In this document: positions 8,683 to 21,400 of the stretch, one piece after another
Position numbering within the stretch: the first letter of the stretch is position 1
How the letters are laid out: every line of letters starts with the position of its first letter
Source of the DNA: Sphingomonas donggukensis
Lineage (GTDB): Bacteria; Pseudomonadota; Alphaproteobacteria; Sphingomonadales; Sphingomonadaceae
DNA length: 64,000 nt
NCBI RefSeq assembly: GCF_023674425.1
Contig: NZ_CP098401.1
Coordinates: 372,001 to 436,000 of the forward strand
Reading direction: 5' to 3'
Made by a program: the position numbers and the translations under genes
The notes under the pieces: model-generated
The model's input: only the letters and a program-made list of their open reading frames with translations
Told to the model about the DNA's origin: nothing
Databases searched by the model: none

Positions 8683-9776
8683 GTCGGTTCGATATCGCCA
8701 TCGTCGGCGGGGGGATCGCCGGCGCGACGCTGGCCGCCGAAGTCGCGCCCCACGCCTCGGTCGTGGTGCTGGAGGCGGAGGACGTCGCCGGATACCACGC
8801 CACCGGTCGCTCGGCGGCGTTCTGGTCCGAAACCTATGGCGGGGCAGGCATCCAGCCGCTGACCAGCGCGTCGGAAGCACCTTTACGCGACGGCGGGTTC
8901 CTCGAACCGCTCGGCTCGCTCCACATCGGGCGCGCCGACGAGGCCGCGGCGATCGACGCGTTTCTGGCGGAATTCGACGGCACCGGCGTCACCCTGTCGC
9001 GCGTCGATCCCGCCGAGCATGTTCCCGGCCTGCGTGCAGACTGGGTGCTGGGGGTGATGGAGCCGAGCTGCGCGTACATCGACGTCGCCGGGCTCCACGC
9101 CGAGGCCCTGTCGCGGGCAAAGCGCAGCGGTGCGGAGGTGCGGCTGGGCGCCGGCGTCACCGGTCTGACCCGCTCCGGCGGCGACTGGCAGGTGGAGACG
9201 GCGAGCGGGTCGCTGACCGCGGGGATCGTCGTCGATGCCGCCGGCGCCTGGGCCGATCCGGTCGCCGCGATGGCCGGAGCTCGCCCGCTCGGTATCCAGC
9301 CCTATCGCCGCACGCTGATGCAGCTGCGCACCGATCCGGAGGCGCCCGCGGGCATGGCGCATGTCGCCCACATCGGTCACGAATTCTACTTCAAGCCCGA
9401 AGCCGGCGGAAAACTCTGGCTCTCCCCGACCGACGAGACGCCGGTCGATCCGCACGACGTGCAGCCCGAGGAACTGGACGTCGCCATCGCCATCGACCGG
9501 TTCGAACACGTCGTCGACTGGCGAGTGACCGCGCTGGAGCGGAAATGGGCAGGGCTGCGCAGCTTCGCGCCCGACCGGCTGCCGGTGTACGGCTTCGATG
9601 CCGATGTCCCCGGCTTCTTCTGGTGTGCGGGGCAGGGCGGCTTCGGCATCCAGACCGCGCCGGCCGCCGCGCATGTCACCGCCGCGCTGCTGCTGGGCCG
9701 CGCCCCCGACCCGACGATCGCCGCGATCGATCTCGACCGCTATTCACCGGCGCGATTTGCGACTAGCCTTGTCTAG
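8679..9776 (+). CDS. FAD-dependent oxidoreductase (DAO family)
   Basis: A 365-residue flavoprotein of the D-amino-acid-oxidase/glycine-oxidase superfamily. The Rossmann motif IVGGGIAGATLAAE is at about 7-20, an acidic strand end follows (VVVLEAE), and the C-terminal FAD-contact motif reads FFWCAGQGGFGIQTAP. The ATG overlaps the hydrolase stop by four bases, indicating translational coupling. It could oxidise an amino acid, a 2-hydroxy acid or a related amine; the sequence does not decide which. Confidence 0.85.
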   Translation: MSRFDIAIVGGGIAGATLAAEVAPHASVVVLEAEDVAGYHATGRSAAFWSETYGGAGIQPLTSASEAPLRDGGFLEPLGSLHIGRADEAAAIDAFLAEFDGTGVTLSRVDPAEHVPGLRADWVLGVMEPSCAYIDVAGLHAEALSRAKRSGAEVRLGAGVTGLTRSGGDWQVETASGSLTAGIVVDAAGAWADPVAAMAGARPLGIQPYRRTLMQLRTDPEAPAGMAHVAHIGHEFYFKPEAGGKLWLSPTDETPVDPHDVQPEELDVAIAIDRFEHVVDWRVTALERKWAGLRSFAPDRLPVYGFDADVPGFFWCAGQGGFGIQTAPAAAHVTAALLLGRAPDPTIAAIDLDRYSPARFATSLV

Positions 9777-9800
9777 CAACATCTGGAGCGGGAGGGCGTC

Positions 9801-9968
9801 ATGGCGCACAAGTTCGTGATCGAGCAGAACAAGGCGGGCGAATATGTCGCCAAATTCAAATACAACGCCGAAACGATCTTCTGGACCGAAGGCTACAAGA
9901 GCCGGTCGAGCGCGCAGAACGCGATCGATTCGATCCTGAAGAACGGACCCGGCGCCGCCCAGGAGTAG
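9801..9968 (+). CDS. YegP-family small protein (DUF1508)
   Basis: A 55-residue protein beginning MAHKFVIEQNKAGEYVAKFK, with the pattern typical of one DUF1508/YegP repeat (a beta-hairpin followed by YKSRSSAQNAIDSILKN). E. coli YegP carries two such repeats; this is the single-repeat form. The ATG has GGGAGGGCGTC upstream. It follows the FAD oxidoreductase by 24 bases and converges with rnhA. The biochemical role of the family is not known. Confidence 0.85.
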   Translation: MAHKFVIEQNKAGEYVAKFKYNAETIFWTEGYKSRSSAQNAIDSILKNGPGAAQE

Positions 9969-9980
9969 CGCCGGACCGGC

Positions 9981-10427
9981 TCAGCCCACCGACAGCGCCG
10001 CGTCGCTCGCCAGCCGGTCGGCGCGTTCGTTGTCGGGGTGGCCGGCGTGGCCCTTCACCCATTTCCATTCGATGCGGTGCGGCTTCGACGCGGCCAGCAG
10101 CGCCTGCCACAGCTCGGCATTCTTCACCGGCTTGCGGTCGGCGGTCTTCCAGCCGTTCTTCTGCCAGCCGTGGATCCACTTGGTCAGCCCGTCCATGACG
10201 TAGCGGCTGTCGGTCGACAGCGTCACGCGGCACGGCTTCGTCAGCGCCTCCAGCCCGCGGATCGCCGCCATCAATTCCATGCGGTTATTGGTCGACACGG
10301 CTTCCGCCCCCGACATCTCCTTCTCCACCCCGCCGAAGCGCAGAAGGGCGCCCCAGCCGCCGGGGCCGGGATTGCCCTTGCATGCGCCATCGGTGGCGAT
10401 TTCGACATGGGGCAGCTCAGAAGTCAT
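9981..10427 (-). CDS. rnhA: Ribonuclease HI
   Basis: Cleaves the RNA strand of RNA-DNA hybrids. At 148 residues it has the normal length. The four metal-binding carboxylates are in place: D13 ([11 protein letters not shown]), E51 (NNRMELMAA), D73 (STDSRYV) and D137 (NERADRLA), with the handle histidine at 127 (KGHAGH). The start overlaps the thrB stop (ATGA), the usual alphaproteobacterial ispH-thrB-rnhA arrangement. Confidence 0.97.
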   Translation of the reverse strand: MTSELPHVEIATDGACKGNPGPGGWGALLRFGGVEKEMSGAEAVSTNNRMELMAAIRGLEALTKPCRVTLSTDSRYVMDGLTKWIHGWQKNGWKTADRKPVKNAELWQALLAASKPHRIEWKWVKGHAGHPDNERADRLASDAALSVG

Positions 10428-11380
10428 CGGGTAAAGGCTTTCGGATGCGCCTCGTACCAGTCGAGGCGGCGGAGATAGGCGAGGGGATCCTTGCGCGTCA
10501 CCAGCGCGTCGGCGGGCGTGTTTACCCAGTCGTAAGCGCGCGACAGCAGGAAGCGGATGCAGGCTCCCTGCGCCAGCACCGGCATCGCCGCGCGTTCGGC
10601 TTCGGTCAGCGGCAGGACGGATTCATAGCCGTCGAGCAGCGCCTGGCCCACGGCGGGGTCGATCGGCGCGCCCGATGCGTCGAACGCCCAGGACGAGTGA
10701 GTGATGGCAAGGTCGTAGGCGCGGATATCGGTGCAGGCGAAATAGAAGTCGATCAGCCCGGTGACGCGGTCGCCGAGCATCAGCACGTTATCGGGAAACA
10801 GATCGGCATGGATCGCCGACGTCGCGAGGTCGCTCGGCCAGGCGGCGAGCACGTCGTCGAGCGCGGCGGCGACGCGAATGAACAGGCCGGGCGCGATGGA
10901 GTCGATCCCGTCGCCACACCGATCGAGCAGCGGGCGCCAATGCGCGTGCCCCATCGTGTTCGCACGGTCGCCGGCGAAATCGCCGAGCGCGACGTGCATC
11001 TGCGCCAGCGCCTCCCCCGCCGCGTGCGCCTGCGCCACGGTCGGGTGGCTGACCGATACGCCGGGCAGGAACGCGATCAGGCACGCGGGCCGCCCGGCCA
11101 ACGTCTGGATCGCAACGCCGGCGCGGTCCTTGATCGCGGGCGGGACGGCGAGCCCCTTGGCTGCGAGGTGATCGAGCAGCGCCATGAAATAGGGCAGGTC
11201 ACCCGCGGCCACGCGGCGTTCGTACAGCGTCAGGATGAAGCGACCCGCAGTCGTGTCGACAAGGTAGTTCGAATTCTCGACACCCTCGGCAATGCCCTTC
11301 GCCGACACCAGTTCTCCGACGTCGTAGCGCGCGAGGAAATCGCCCAGCGCCTCCGCCGAGACGTGGGTATAGACGGCCAA
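10424..11380 (-). CDS. thrB: Homoserine kinase (APH-fold type II)
   Basis: Phosphorylates homoserine in threonine synthesis. This is the alphaproteobacterial aminoglycoside-phosphotransferase-fold form, not the GHMP type. The start is a TTG at 11380 that gives the family N-terminus [20 protein letters not shown], just after the ispH stop. The Brenner-type motif [10 protein letters not shown] (H191, D193, N198) and the metal aspartate in GLIDFYFAC (D211) are visible. It is 318 residues long. Reading further upstream would run into ispH in another frame and is rejected. Confidence 0.94.
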   Translation of the reverse strand: MAVYTHVSAEALGDFLARYDVGELVSAKGIAEGVENSNYLVDTTAGRFILTLYERRVAAGDLPYFMALLDHLAAKGLAVPPAIKDRAGVAIQTLAGRPACLIAFLPGVSVSHPTVAQAHAAGEALAQMHVALGDFAGDRANTMGHAHWRPLLDRCGDGIDSIAPGLFIRVAAALDDVLAAWPSDLATSAIHADLFPDNVLMLGDRVTGLIDFYFACTDIRAYDLAITHSSWAFDASGAPIDPAVGQALLDGYESVLPLTEAERAAMPVLAQGACIRFLLSRAYDWVNTPADALVTRKDPLAYLRRLDWYEAHPKAFTR

Positions 11381-11381
11381 G

Positions 11382-12335
11382 TCAGGCCGCCTGAAGTTCG
11401 CGCGGCAGCTTGAAAGCGATCGATTCGCGCGTCGTCTCGACCTCGCGCTCGCGCACGTCGAAGCGGGTGGCGAGCAGGTCGACGAGTTCGCGCACCAGCA
11501 CTTCCGGGGCGGAGGCGCCCGCGGTGATGCCGACCGCGCCGACGCCGTCGAGCCACGCCCAGTCGAGATCGGTCGCGCGCTGGACCAGCCGGGCGGGCGT
11601 GCCCTCGCGCTCGGCAACCTCTACCAGCCGCACCGAATTGGACGAATTTGAGGCGCCCAGCACCAGCACCAGGTCGACCGACGCCGCGATCGCCTTCACC
11701 GCCGACTGGCGGTTCGACGTCGCGTAGCAGATGTCGTCGGCCTTGGGCGCGACGATGCTGGGGAAGCGGCGCATCAGCACCGCCATCACCGCCGCGGTGT
11801 CGTCGACCGACAGCGTGGTCTGGGTCAGAAAGGCGAGGTTTTCGGGGTCGGCCGGCGCCAGCGCCTCGGCATCGGCGACCGTCTCGATCAGCGTCATCGA
11901 CCCCTCGGGCACCTGGCCGAACGTGCCGATGACCTCGGGGTGGCCGGCGTGGCCGACGAACAGGATGTGGCGCCCGGCAGCGACCAGCCGCTCGGCCTGG
12001 CGATGCACCTTGCTGACCAGCGGGCAGGTGGCGTCGAGGTAGGACAGCCCGCGCGATTCGGCCTTGGCCGGCACCGCCTTGGGCACGCCGTGGGCGGAAA
12101 ACACGACGGGTACGCCGTCGGGGACGTCGTCCAGCGTCTCGACGAACACCGCGCCCTTGCCGCGCAGGGTGTCGACCACGAATTTGTTGTGGACGATTTC
12201 GTGCCGCACATACACCGGCGCGCCATAGCGTTCGATCGCCAGCTCGACGATCTGGATCGCGCGGTCGACGCCTGCGCAAAAGCCGCGGGGCGCCGCGATC
12301 ATCAGTTCCAGGACGGGTTTGGATTGATCGGTCAT
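11382..12335 (-). CDS. ispH: 4-hydroxy-3-methylbut-2-enyl diphosphate reductase
   Basis: Last enzyme of the MEP isoprenoid pathway, a 4Fe-4S protein that reduces HMBPP to IPP and DMAPP. The three cluster cysteines are at about C20 ([10 protein letters not shown]), C104 (DATCPLVSK) and C203 (ICYATSNRQ), and the HPEV glutamate needed for catalysis is present. The ATG at 12335 has AGAGG at good spacing; the GTG at 12342-12344 is too close to it. It is the first gene of ispH-thrB-rnhA. Confidence 0.96.
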   Translation of the reverse strand: MTDQSKPVLELMIAAPRGFCAGVDRAIQIVELAIERYGAPVYVRHEIVHNKFVVDTLRGKGAVFVETLDDVPDGVPVVFSAHGVPKAVPAKAESRGLSYLDATCPLVSKVHRQAERLVAAGRHILFVGHAGHPEVIGTFGQVPEGSMTLIETVADAEALAPADPENLAFLTQTTLSVDDTAAVMAVLMRRFPSIVAPKADDICYATSNRQSAVKAIAASVDLVLVLGASNSSNSVRLVEVAEREGTPARLVQRATDLDWAWLDGVGAVGITAGASAPEVLVRELVDLLATRFDVREREVETTRESIAFKLPRELQAA

Positions 12336-12441
12336 GTCGCCCACGCCTCTACGCGATTGCTTGCGCGGGGTGAAGGCGCTTGGTAGCGCAAAGCCGCAGC
12401 GCGGGAGTTCGGTCGCGCACGAGTTTCGAAAGGTGTTTCAC

Positions 12442-13086
12442 GTGATCTCCCGCAGCCTCGTCGCCGTCGCCACCGTCGCGCTCCTCGCCACCACCGCCTG
12501 TTCGCGCACCGGTGAGATCGATTCGTCGGGCGGCATCACCGCGGTTCGCACCGTGTGTCCGGCGGTCGCCGTGCCCGCCGCGACCGGGGACATCACGCTG
12601 TTCGATCCCAGCGGCGCGCGCACCTCGGATGCGATCGACGTCAACGCGATCATCACCAACGTCCGCTCGACCTGCAACGACGCCGCCGACCCGATCGCGA
12701 CGACAGTGACGTTCGACGTGCTCGCCCGCCGCACCCGCACCGACAGCGCGCGCGAAGTCGTGCTGCCGTATTTCACGGTGGTGACGCAGGGTGGATCGGT
12801 GATCGTCGCCAAGCGCGTGAACCGCGTGGCCATCCGCTTCGCCGCCGGCCAGTCGCGCGCGCAGACCAGTGCGACCGCGACCAGCTACGTCGTCCGCTCC
12901 GCGGCGACATTGCCCGCCGACGTCCGCGCCCAGATCACCCGCCAGCGCAAGCCCGGCCAGGAAGATGCGGCCCTCGACCCGCTCGCCGACCCCACGGTGC
13001 GCTCGGCGGTGGCGCGTGCGACCTTCGAGACGCTGGTGGGCTTCCAGCTGACCGCGGAGCAGTTGCAGTATAACGCGACGCGGTGA
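12442..13086 (+). CDS. Putative lipoprotein of unknown function
   Basis: I do not recognise the family. The GTG at 12442 follows AAAGG with 8-base spacing and opens a signal peptide ending LLATTAC (Cys20); the lipobox is imperfect because Thr is at -3. The mature part (about 195 residues) has beta-rich segments, such as TTVTFDVLARRTRTD and LPYFTVVTQGGSVIVAKRV, and a C-terminal helix. It diverges from ispH. An upstream in-frame ATG at 12334 would put about 36 residues before the signal and is unlikely. Confidence 0.75.
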   Translation: MISRSLVAVATVALLATTACSRTGEIDSSGGITAVRTVCPAVAVPAATGDITLFDPSGARTSDAIDVNAIITNVRSTCNDAADPIATTVTFDVLARRTRTDSAREVVLPYFTVVTQGGSVIVAKRVNRVAIRFAAGQSRAQTSATATSYVVRSAATLPADVRAQITRQRKPGQEDAALDPLADPTVRSAVARATFETLVGFQLTAEQLQYNATR

Positions 13087-13101
13087 GCCTCTCCGTCAAA
13101 G

Positions 13102-13221
13102 CCGTTCGCTTCGAGTAGGGATCGAGCTTGTCGAGAGCCCGTATCGAGAAGTCGTCTCCATGAGGCACCCACCTCTCGATACGTCGTCTCGACAAGCTCG
13201 ACGACTACTCGAGGCGAACGG
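13102..13221. repeat. Long nested inverted repeat (family A)
   Basis: Three pairs of arms nest inside one another: 13102-13118 with 13205-13221 (one G/T mismatch), 13122-13136 with 13187-13201 (perfect, TCGAGCTTGTCGAGA) and 13141-13149 with 13174-13182 (perfect). It lies between two converging genes and can fold as a long hairpin on either strand. It shares the CCGTTCG...GAGCTTGTCGA core with the repeats at 37907 and 58124. Confidence 0.9.
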
Positions 13222-13250
13222 GTGAAGAAGAAGCCTCGCCAGTCCCCCGC

Positions 13251-15035
<1,785 letters not shown>

Positions 15036-15190
15036 GTTACACCAGCGCCTAGCGTGAACTGCGCGTCGGGGGAACCTTTGCCACGGCCCGCTCGCTGCAC
15101 TGCACTATATGATGATTGTTTCGCAACCTGTCGGCGCTATACCGTCGATCGAAAGCCGTGCGCGGGGCCTTGGCGGCAGGGACATACCGA

Positions 15191-16423
<1,233 letters not shown>

Positions 16424-16430
16424 ACGAGCG

Positions 16431-16799
16431 TCAGTCCCAGCGTCCGCGCAGTAGCCACCACAGGGCGACCAGCACCGCGATCCACGTCGCGACGACCAAC
16501 ACGACGCCGGTCCGGCTGACCGGTCGCTCTGCCGCCTGCTCGGCCGTCGCGCGAAACTCGGCCATCAGCGCCGCCGGGATCAGCCGCGTCATCAACCAGA
16601 CGCCGGCGGGGATCAGCAGGGCGTCGTCGAGCAGGCCCAGCACCGGGATCACGTCCGGGATCAGGTCGATCGGCGACAGCGCATAGGCCGCGACGATCAT
16701 GCCGAGCGCGCGTGCCGGCCACGGCGTCCGCGGATCGCGCACCGCCAGCCACACCGCGTGGGTCTCGATCCTCAGCCGGTGCGCAAGCGATGGTCCCAT
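16431..16799 (-). CDS. YkvA-like DUF1232 membrane protein
   Basis: A 122-residue protein with the DUF1232 signature ALSPIDLIPDVIPVLGLLDD at about 40-59, followed by a hydrophobic helix and a second, C-terminal membrane helix (about 99-117) ending in LLRGRWD. The family is conserved but without an assigned biochemical role. It converges with phaZ, with 7 bases between the stops. The ATG at 16799 lacks an obvious ribosome site, so the start is provisional. Confidence 0.8.
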   Translation of the reverse strand: MGPSLAHRLRIETHAVWLAVRDPRTPWPARALGMIVAAYALSPIDLIPDVIPVLGLLDDALLIPAGVWLMTRLIPAALMAEFRATAEQAAERPVSRTGVVLVVATWIAVLVALWWLLRGRWD

Positions 16800-16904
16800 C
16801 GCGCGGTGATGCCCGTTCGCCGCGCCGGCTGCAACGCGCGACGGACCCGAAGCCGTGCGGAGGCGTTCGGGCGGGGAGTTCCATCCCGACCAGGAGATAC
16901 GATC

Positions 16905-17330
16905 ATGACGACCCGCACTGCATCCGCCCGCTACGAAGGCCTCGGCAAGGATGGCAAGGGCAGCGTTTCGACCCAGTCGGGCGTGCTCGCCGATAACCCT
17001 TACGGCTTCAATACGCGCTTCGAGAACGAGCCGGGTACCAACCCCGAGGAGCTGATCGCCGCCGCCCATGCCAGCTGCTTCACGATGGCGTTGAGCTTCG
17101 CGCTGGCGAAGGCGGGCAAGACCGCGGGCACGCTGGCGACGACTGCCGCGGTGACGCTGGAAAAGGATGGCGACGGGTTCAAAATCACCAAGTCCGAACT
17201 CGACCTGACCGCCACGGTCGACGGCATGAGCGCCGAGGAATTCGCGACCATCGCCGAAGAAGCGAAAAAGGGCTGCCCGGTGTCGAAGCTGTTGAATGCG
17301 GAGATCACGCTGACCCATCACCTCAACTAA
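16905..17330 (+). CDS. osmC: OsmC-family peroxidase
   Basis: OsmC/Ohr proteins reduce organic hydroperoxides with two redox cysteines. Both are present: C58 in AAHASCFTMALS and C124 in GCPVSKLL. The length of 141 residues fits OsmC. The ATG at 16905 is preceded by AGGAGATACGATC. The N-terminal strand pattern with GVLADNPYGFNTRFE is of the OsmC rather than the Ohr subfamily. Confidence 0.93.
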   Translation: MTTRTASARYEGLGKDGKGSVSTQSGVLADNPYGFNTRFENEPGTNPEELIAAAHASCFTMALSFALAKAGKTAGTLATTAAVTLEKDGDGFKITKSELDLTATVDGMSAEEFATIAEEAKKGCPVSKLLNAEITLTHHLN

Positions 17331-17341
17331 GGGGAGATGAC

Positions 17342-17380
17342 GACCGGCGCTTGCGTGGCGTATGCAGGCGAGCGCCGGTC
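17342..17380. repeat. Inverted repeat after osmC
   Basis: Perfect 10-bp arms (GACCGGCGCT and AGCGCCGGTC) are separated by 19 bases, just downstream of the osmC stop. There is no T-tract. It may end or pause osmC transcription, or be an operator for the next gene. Confidence 0.5.
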
Positions 17381-17429
17381 GGTCCACCGTTGGACGGCGA
17401 CCGCAACGCATCGTTCGAAGGTCGTCGTC

Positions 17430-17705
17430 ATGCCCGAAGCCCAGCCTGCCCCTGCCGAGGCCGTGTTCATGGGGTCGCTAATCGGCTGGCGACACATCGC
17501 GACCGGTAAGGGCGCGATCCTGCGCATCCAGGCGGCGCGCTCGAAGCTCGACTTGCGCAAGGATGCCTTCGACGAATTCGACGTCGTGCTGACCGTGCAA
17601 CAGCTGCGCATCCTTGGCTACGACCTGATCCGCGCCGCCGATGTGCGCGAGGGGCGGGTGCCGGCGCGGCGGCGCAAATGGTGGCGCTTCGGCTTCGGTC
17701 GCTGA
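17430..17705 (+). CDS. Conserved-looking small protein of unknown function
   Basis: I do not recognise the family. The ATG at 17430 has GAAGG at 8-base spacing and gives 91 residues: a Pro/Ala-rich start, a segment VFMGSLIGWRHIATGKGA, a charged helical part (ARSKLDLRKDAFDEFDVVLTVQQLRILGYDLIRAA) and a basic Trp-containing tail (RRRKWWRFGFGR). No signal peptide or membrane segment is clear. The upstream in-frame ATG at 17337 would read through the inverted repeat and is less likely. Confidence 0.6.
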   Translation: MPEAQPAPAEAVFMGSLIGWRHIATGKGAILRIQAARSKLDLRKDAFDEFDVVLTVQQLRILGYDLIRAADVREGRVPARRRKWWRFGFGR

Positions 17706-17726
17706 GACAGCGGCGACAAGGCGCTC

Positions 17727-18419
17727 TCAGATCAGCCCCTGCGCCCTCAGGCTTGTGTGGCCGCCCGCAGCGATGATGATATGGTCGTGCAGCGCGACGC
17801 CCAGCGGCCTGCCGGCATCGGCGATGGCGCGGGTGATCTGGATGTCGGCGCGGCTGGGGCTGGCGTCGCCCGACGGATGGTTGTGGACCAGGATGATCGC
17901 CGCCGATCCGATCTGCAGCGCGCGGCGGATCACTTCGCGGGCATAGACCGGCGCCTCGTCGATGGTCCCCTCATTCATCACTTCGTCGCGGATCAGCTGG
18001 TTCCTGCTCGACAGGTGCAGCACCCGCACGCGCTCGACCGCGTGGTGCGCCATGTCGGCGCGCAGATAATCGAGCAGCGCCTGCCAGTTCGACAGGATCG
18101 GCAGATCGGACGTCGTCGTCTTCAACAGCCTGAGCGCGATCGCATGCGCCGCCTTGATCGCCGCGACCGAGGTTTCGCCCATGCCCTTCACCCGCGCCAG
18201 GTCGGCGGCGTCGGCGGTCATCACCCCCGACAGGGTTGCGAATTCGCGCAGCAGCGCCTTCGCCAGCGGTTTGGTATCGCGGCGCGGGATGGCGAGCGCG
18301 AGCAGATATTCGAGCAGTTCGTAATCGGGCAGGGTTTCGCCGCCATGTTCGAACAGGCGGCTGCGCAACCGGGCGCGGTGGCCGATGGCATCGTCGGGCG
18401 TGGTTGCAGGAACGTCCAT
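17727..18419 (-). CDS. radC: RadC-family JAB1/MPN-domain protein
   Basis: RadC proteins combine a helix-hairpin-helix region with a JAMM metal-binding domain; the old link to DNA repair has been questioned and the true role is open. HhH-like residues are at about 77-95 (VKGMGETSVAAIKAAH). The JAMM motif is complete: H179, H181, then S189 and D192 (HNHPSGDASPSRAD). The length of 230 is normal. It diverges from the ydbH operon; the two starts are about 50 bases apart. Confidence 0.93.
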   Translation of the reverse strand: MDVPATTPDDAIGHRARLRSRLFEHGGETLPDYELLEYLLALAIPRRDTKPLAKALLREFATLSGVMTADAADLARVKGMGETSVAAIKAAHAIALRLLKTTTSDLPILSNWQALLDYLRADMAHHAVERVRVLHLSSRNQLIRDEVMNEGTIDEAPVYAREVIRRALQIGSAAIILVHNHPSGDASPSRADIQITRAIADAGRPLGVALHDHIIIAAGGHTSLRAQGLI

Positions 18420-18471
18420 CCGCGGCCAGAGTTACGACGATCCGGCGTCGCGGCGCAATCGGGAGTATCGA

Positions 18472-21400
18472 GTGACGGACGCCGATGGCGAGACGATGGG
18501 CGAAGGGGGCGGCAGGCGGCGCATGAAGCGGCGCTGGCGCACGCTGATCGCGCTGCTGATCGTGTTCGTCATCGCCGTGGTCGGCGTGTGGACGCAGCGC
18601 AAGCCGATCGCGACCGGCTTTGTGGCACGCGAACTTGCCAAGCGCGGCGTGCCCGCGCGCTACAAGATCGCCAGCATCGGACTGTCGACGCAGCGCCTGA
18701 CCGATGTCGTCATCGGCGATCCCGCGAACCCCGATCTGGTCGCCGATTGGGTCGAGGTCGCGACGCATGTCGGCCTGTCGGGCGCGACCGTCACCGGGCT
18801 GTCGGCGGGACACGTGCGGATGCGCGCGCGGCTGATCGACGGAAAGCTCTCGCTCGGCGCGATCGACCGGCTGATGCCGCCGCCGAGCGGCAAGCCGTTC
18901 GCGCTGCCCGCGCTCGATGCGCGGCTGGAGGACGTGCGGCTGCGCGTCGAGACACCCTACGGGCTGGTCGGCGTGAAGCTCAAGGGTTCGGGCAAATTGA
19001 ACGACGGTTTTGCCGGGCGTCTGGCGGCAGTCAGCGACCGGCTGGTGCTCGACGGCTGCACCGCAACGCGCGCGGCGGCGGCGACGGCGGTGCGGATCAG
19101 CGGCGGGCGCCCGACGATCGAGGGGCCGACGCGGCTGGCAAGCCTGGACTGCGGCGGCGCCGAAGTTTCCGGCATCGCCGCGGACGTGGCGGTGACGCTC
19201 GGCGCCGCGCTCGATCGCTGGACTGGTCGGACGCGCCTGGCGGCGGCGGGCGCGCGCAGCGGCAGCTATGCGGTCGGGCAGACGATGGCGCGGCTGACCT
19301 TCGCCGGCACTGCGCAGGCGACCGCCGGCGACGCCAGCCTGACCGCCGCCCGGCCGCGTGCGCCGCAGGGCGGTGCCGAAAGCCTGACGCTCGACGGGCG
19401 CTATCGTGTCGGAGCAGGCGGGGCAGAATTCGCCGGACGGACGCAGGTCGCGCACGCCGCCATCGCACCCGATCTGGTTGCGGGCGTGCGTCGGCTCGAC
19501 ACCGGGGCCGGCACTCCGATCGCGCCGCTGGCGACGGCGCTGTCGCGCGCAGTCGTCGCCGCGGCCCGCGACCTAAGCGCGGACGGCGCGGTCGAGGCGG
19601 TGGTGCGCGGCGGGCGTGCGGCAGTGCGGCTGACCGCGCTGGAGGCCTCGTCGACCAGCGGCGCGCGGATGAGCGTCGGCGGAGAACAACTGCGCTTCGG
19701 CAACATCGAGACGGGCGGGCGCATCGCGATCGCGGGCGGCGGCCTGCCGCAGGCGACGGTCGACCTCGTGCAGACCCCCGGCGGTCTGAGCGGGCGCGCG
19801 GTCGTCGCCCCCTACAGCGCGGGCGGCGCAACGCTGGCGTTGACCCCGGTCGCCTTCCGCGGGCTGGGGGCATCCATCACGCAGGTGACGACCGTGGCAA
19901 CGCTGTCGGGCCCGCTCGGCGACGGTCGCATCGACGGCTTGCGCCTGCCCGTCGATGCGCGGTGGCGGGGCGCGCGGCTGGTCGTCAATCCGGCCTGTAC
20001 GCCGGTTGCGTGGCGGCGGCTGTCGATCTCGGGGCTGGTGCTGAACCCGGCGCGGCTGGCGCTATGCCCGACGCAGGGTGCCCTGGTGACGCTCGATCGC
20101 GGGCAGTTGGGTGGCGGCGCGCGGATCGCGGCGCCGCGGCTGACGGGCACGCTCGGCGGCAGTCCGCTGACGCTGGCGGCGGCAGGGTCCGAGTTGCGGC
20201 TGGGCGACGGTGGCTTCGGCTTGCGCGAGGTCGCCGCGCGGATCGGTGCGGCGGGGCGCGTCACGCGGATCGATGCGGGGCGGATCGAGGGGCGGATCGC
20301 CGGCGGTGGGGTGTCGGGCAGTTTCGCGGGCGCAGGCGGGCAGATCGGCAACGTGCCGCTGATTCTCTCCGATGCCGCCGGCGACTGGCGATTGCAGCGC
20401 GGGGTGCTGGACCTGACCGGCGCGCTGAAAGTCTCCGACGCCGCGCCCGAACCGCGGTTCAAGCCATTGGACGGAAGGCAGGTCGCGCTGACGCTCGCCG
20501 GCGGTCGCATCACCGCCCGCGGCGTGCTGATCGCGCCGAAGGACGGGTCGAAGGTCGCCGACGTCACGCTCGCGCATCTGCTGTCGAGCGGCGCGGGGCG
20601 GGCGCGCCTGACCGTCCCGAACATCCGCTTCGCCACCAAGGGACTCCAGCCCGACGACCTGACCCCGATCACCTACGGCGTCATCGCCGCGGTCGACGGC
20701 AGCGTGGCGGGACAGGGCGACATCGCCTGGAACCGCGATGGCGTGACCAGCACCGGCAGCTTCGGCACCGATCGCATGGACCTGGCCGCCGCGTTCGGGC
20801 CGGTATCGGGGATCAAGGGGCGGATCGTGTTCACCGACCTGCTAGGCCTCGTCTCAGCGCCCGAACAGATTGCGACCGTGGAGACGATCAATCCCGGCAT
20901 CACGGTCGAAAACGGCACGGTGCGGTTTCAGCTGGTCGGCAATTCGCGCGTGCAGGTGGCGGGTGCGCGGTGGCCGTTTGCCGGCGGCGAATTGACGCTC
21001 GACCCGACCCTGCTCGACTTCAACGCCAACCAAGAACGGCGGATGACGTTCAACGTCGTCCGCGCCGACGCCGCCGCGTTCCTTCAGCAGTTCGATTTCG
21101 ACAATCTCCAGGCGACCGGCATTTTCGACGGGACGCTGCCGATGATCTTCGACGAACGCGGCGGGCGGATCGAGAACGGGCGGCTCGCCAGCCGTGCGGG
21201 CGGCAGCATCGCCTATATCGGGACGATCACCGAAAAGGACGTTGGCGTCTGGGGCAATCTGGCGTTCCAGGCGCTGAAGGCGCTGAATTACCGCCAGCTC
21301 AACCTGACGCTGAACGGCCCGCTGGCGGGCGAGATGGTGACCGAGATCCGCTTTGCCGGGGTCAGTCAGGGGGCGGGGACCAAGAGCAATTTCATCATCC

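Noticed and set aside
15116..15190. N-terminal extension of PhaZ from a TTG start
   Set aside because: The ATG at 15191 has a good ribosome site and matches the family N-terminus.
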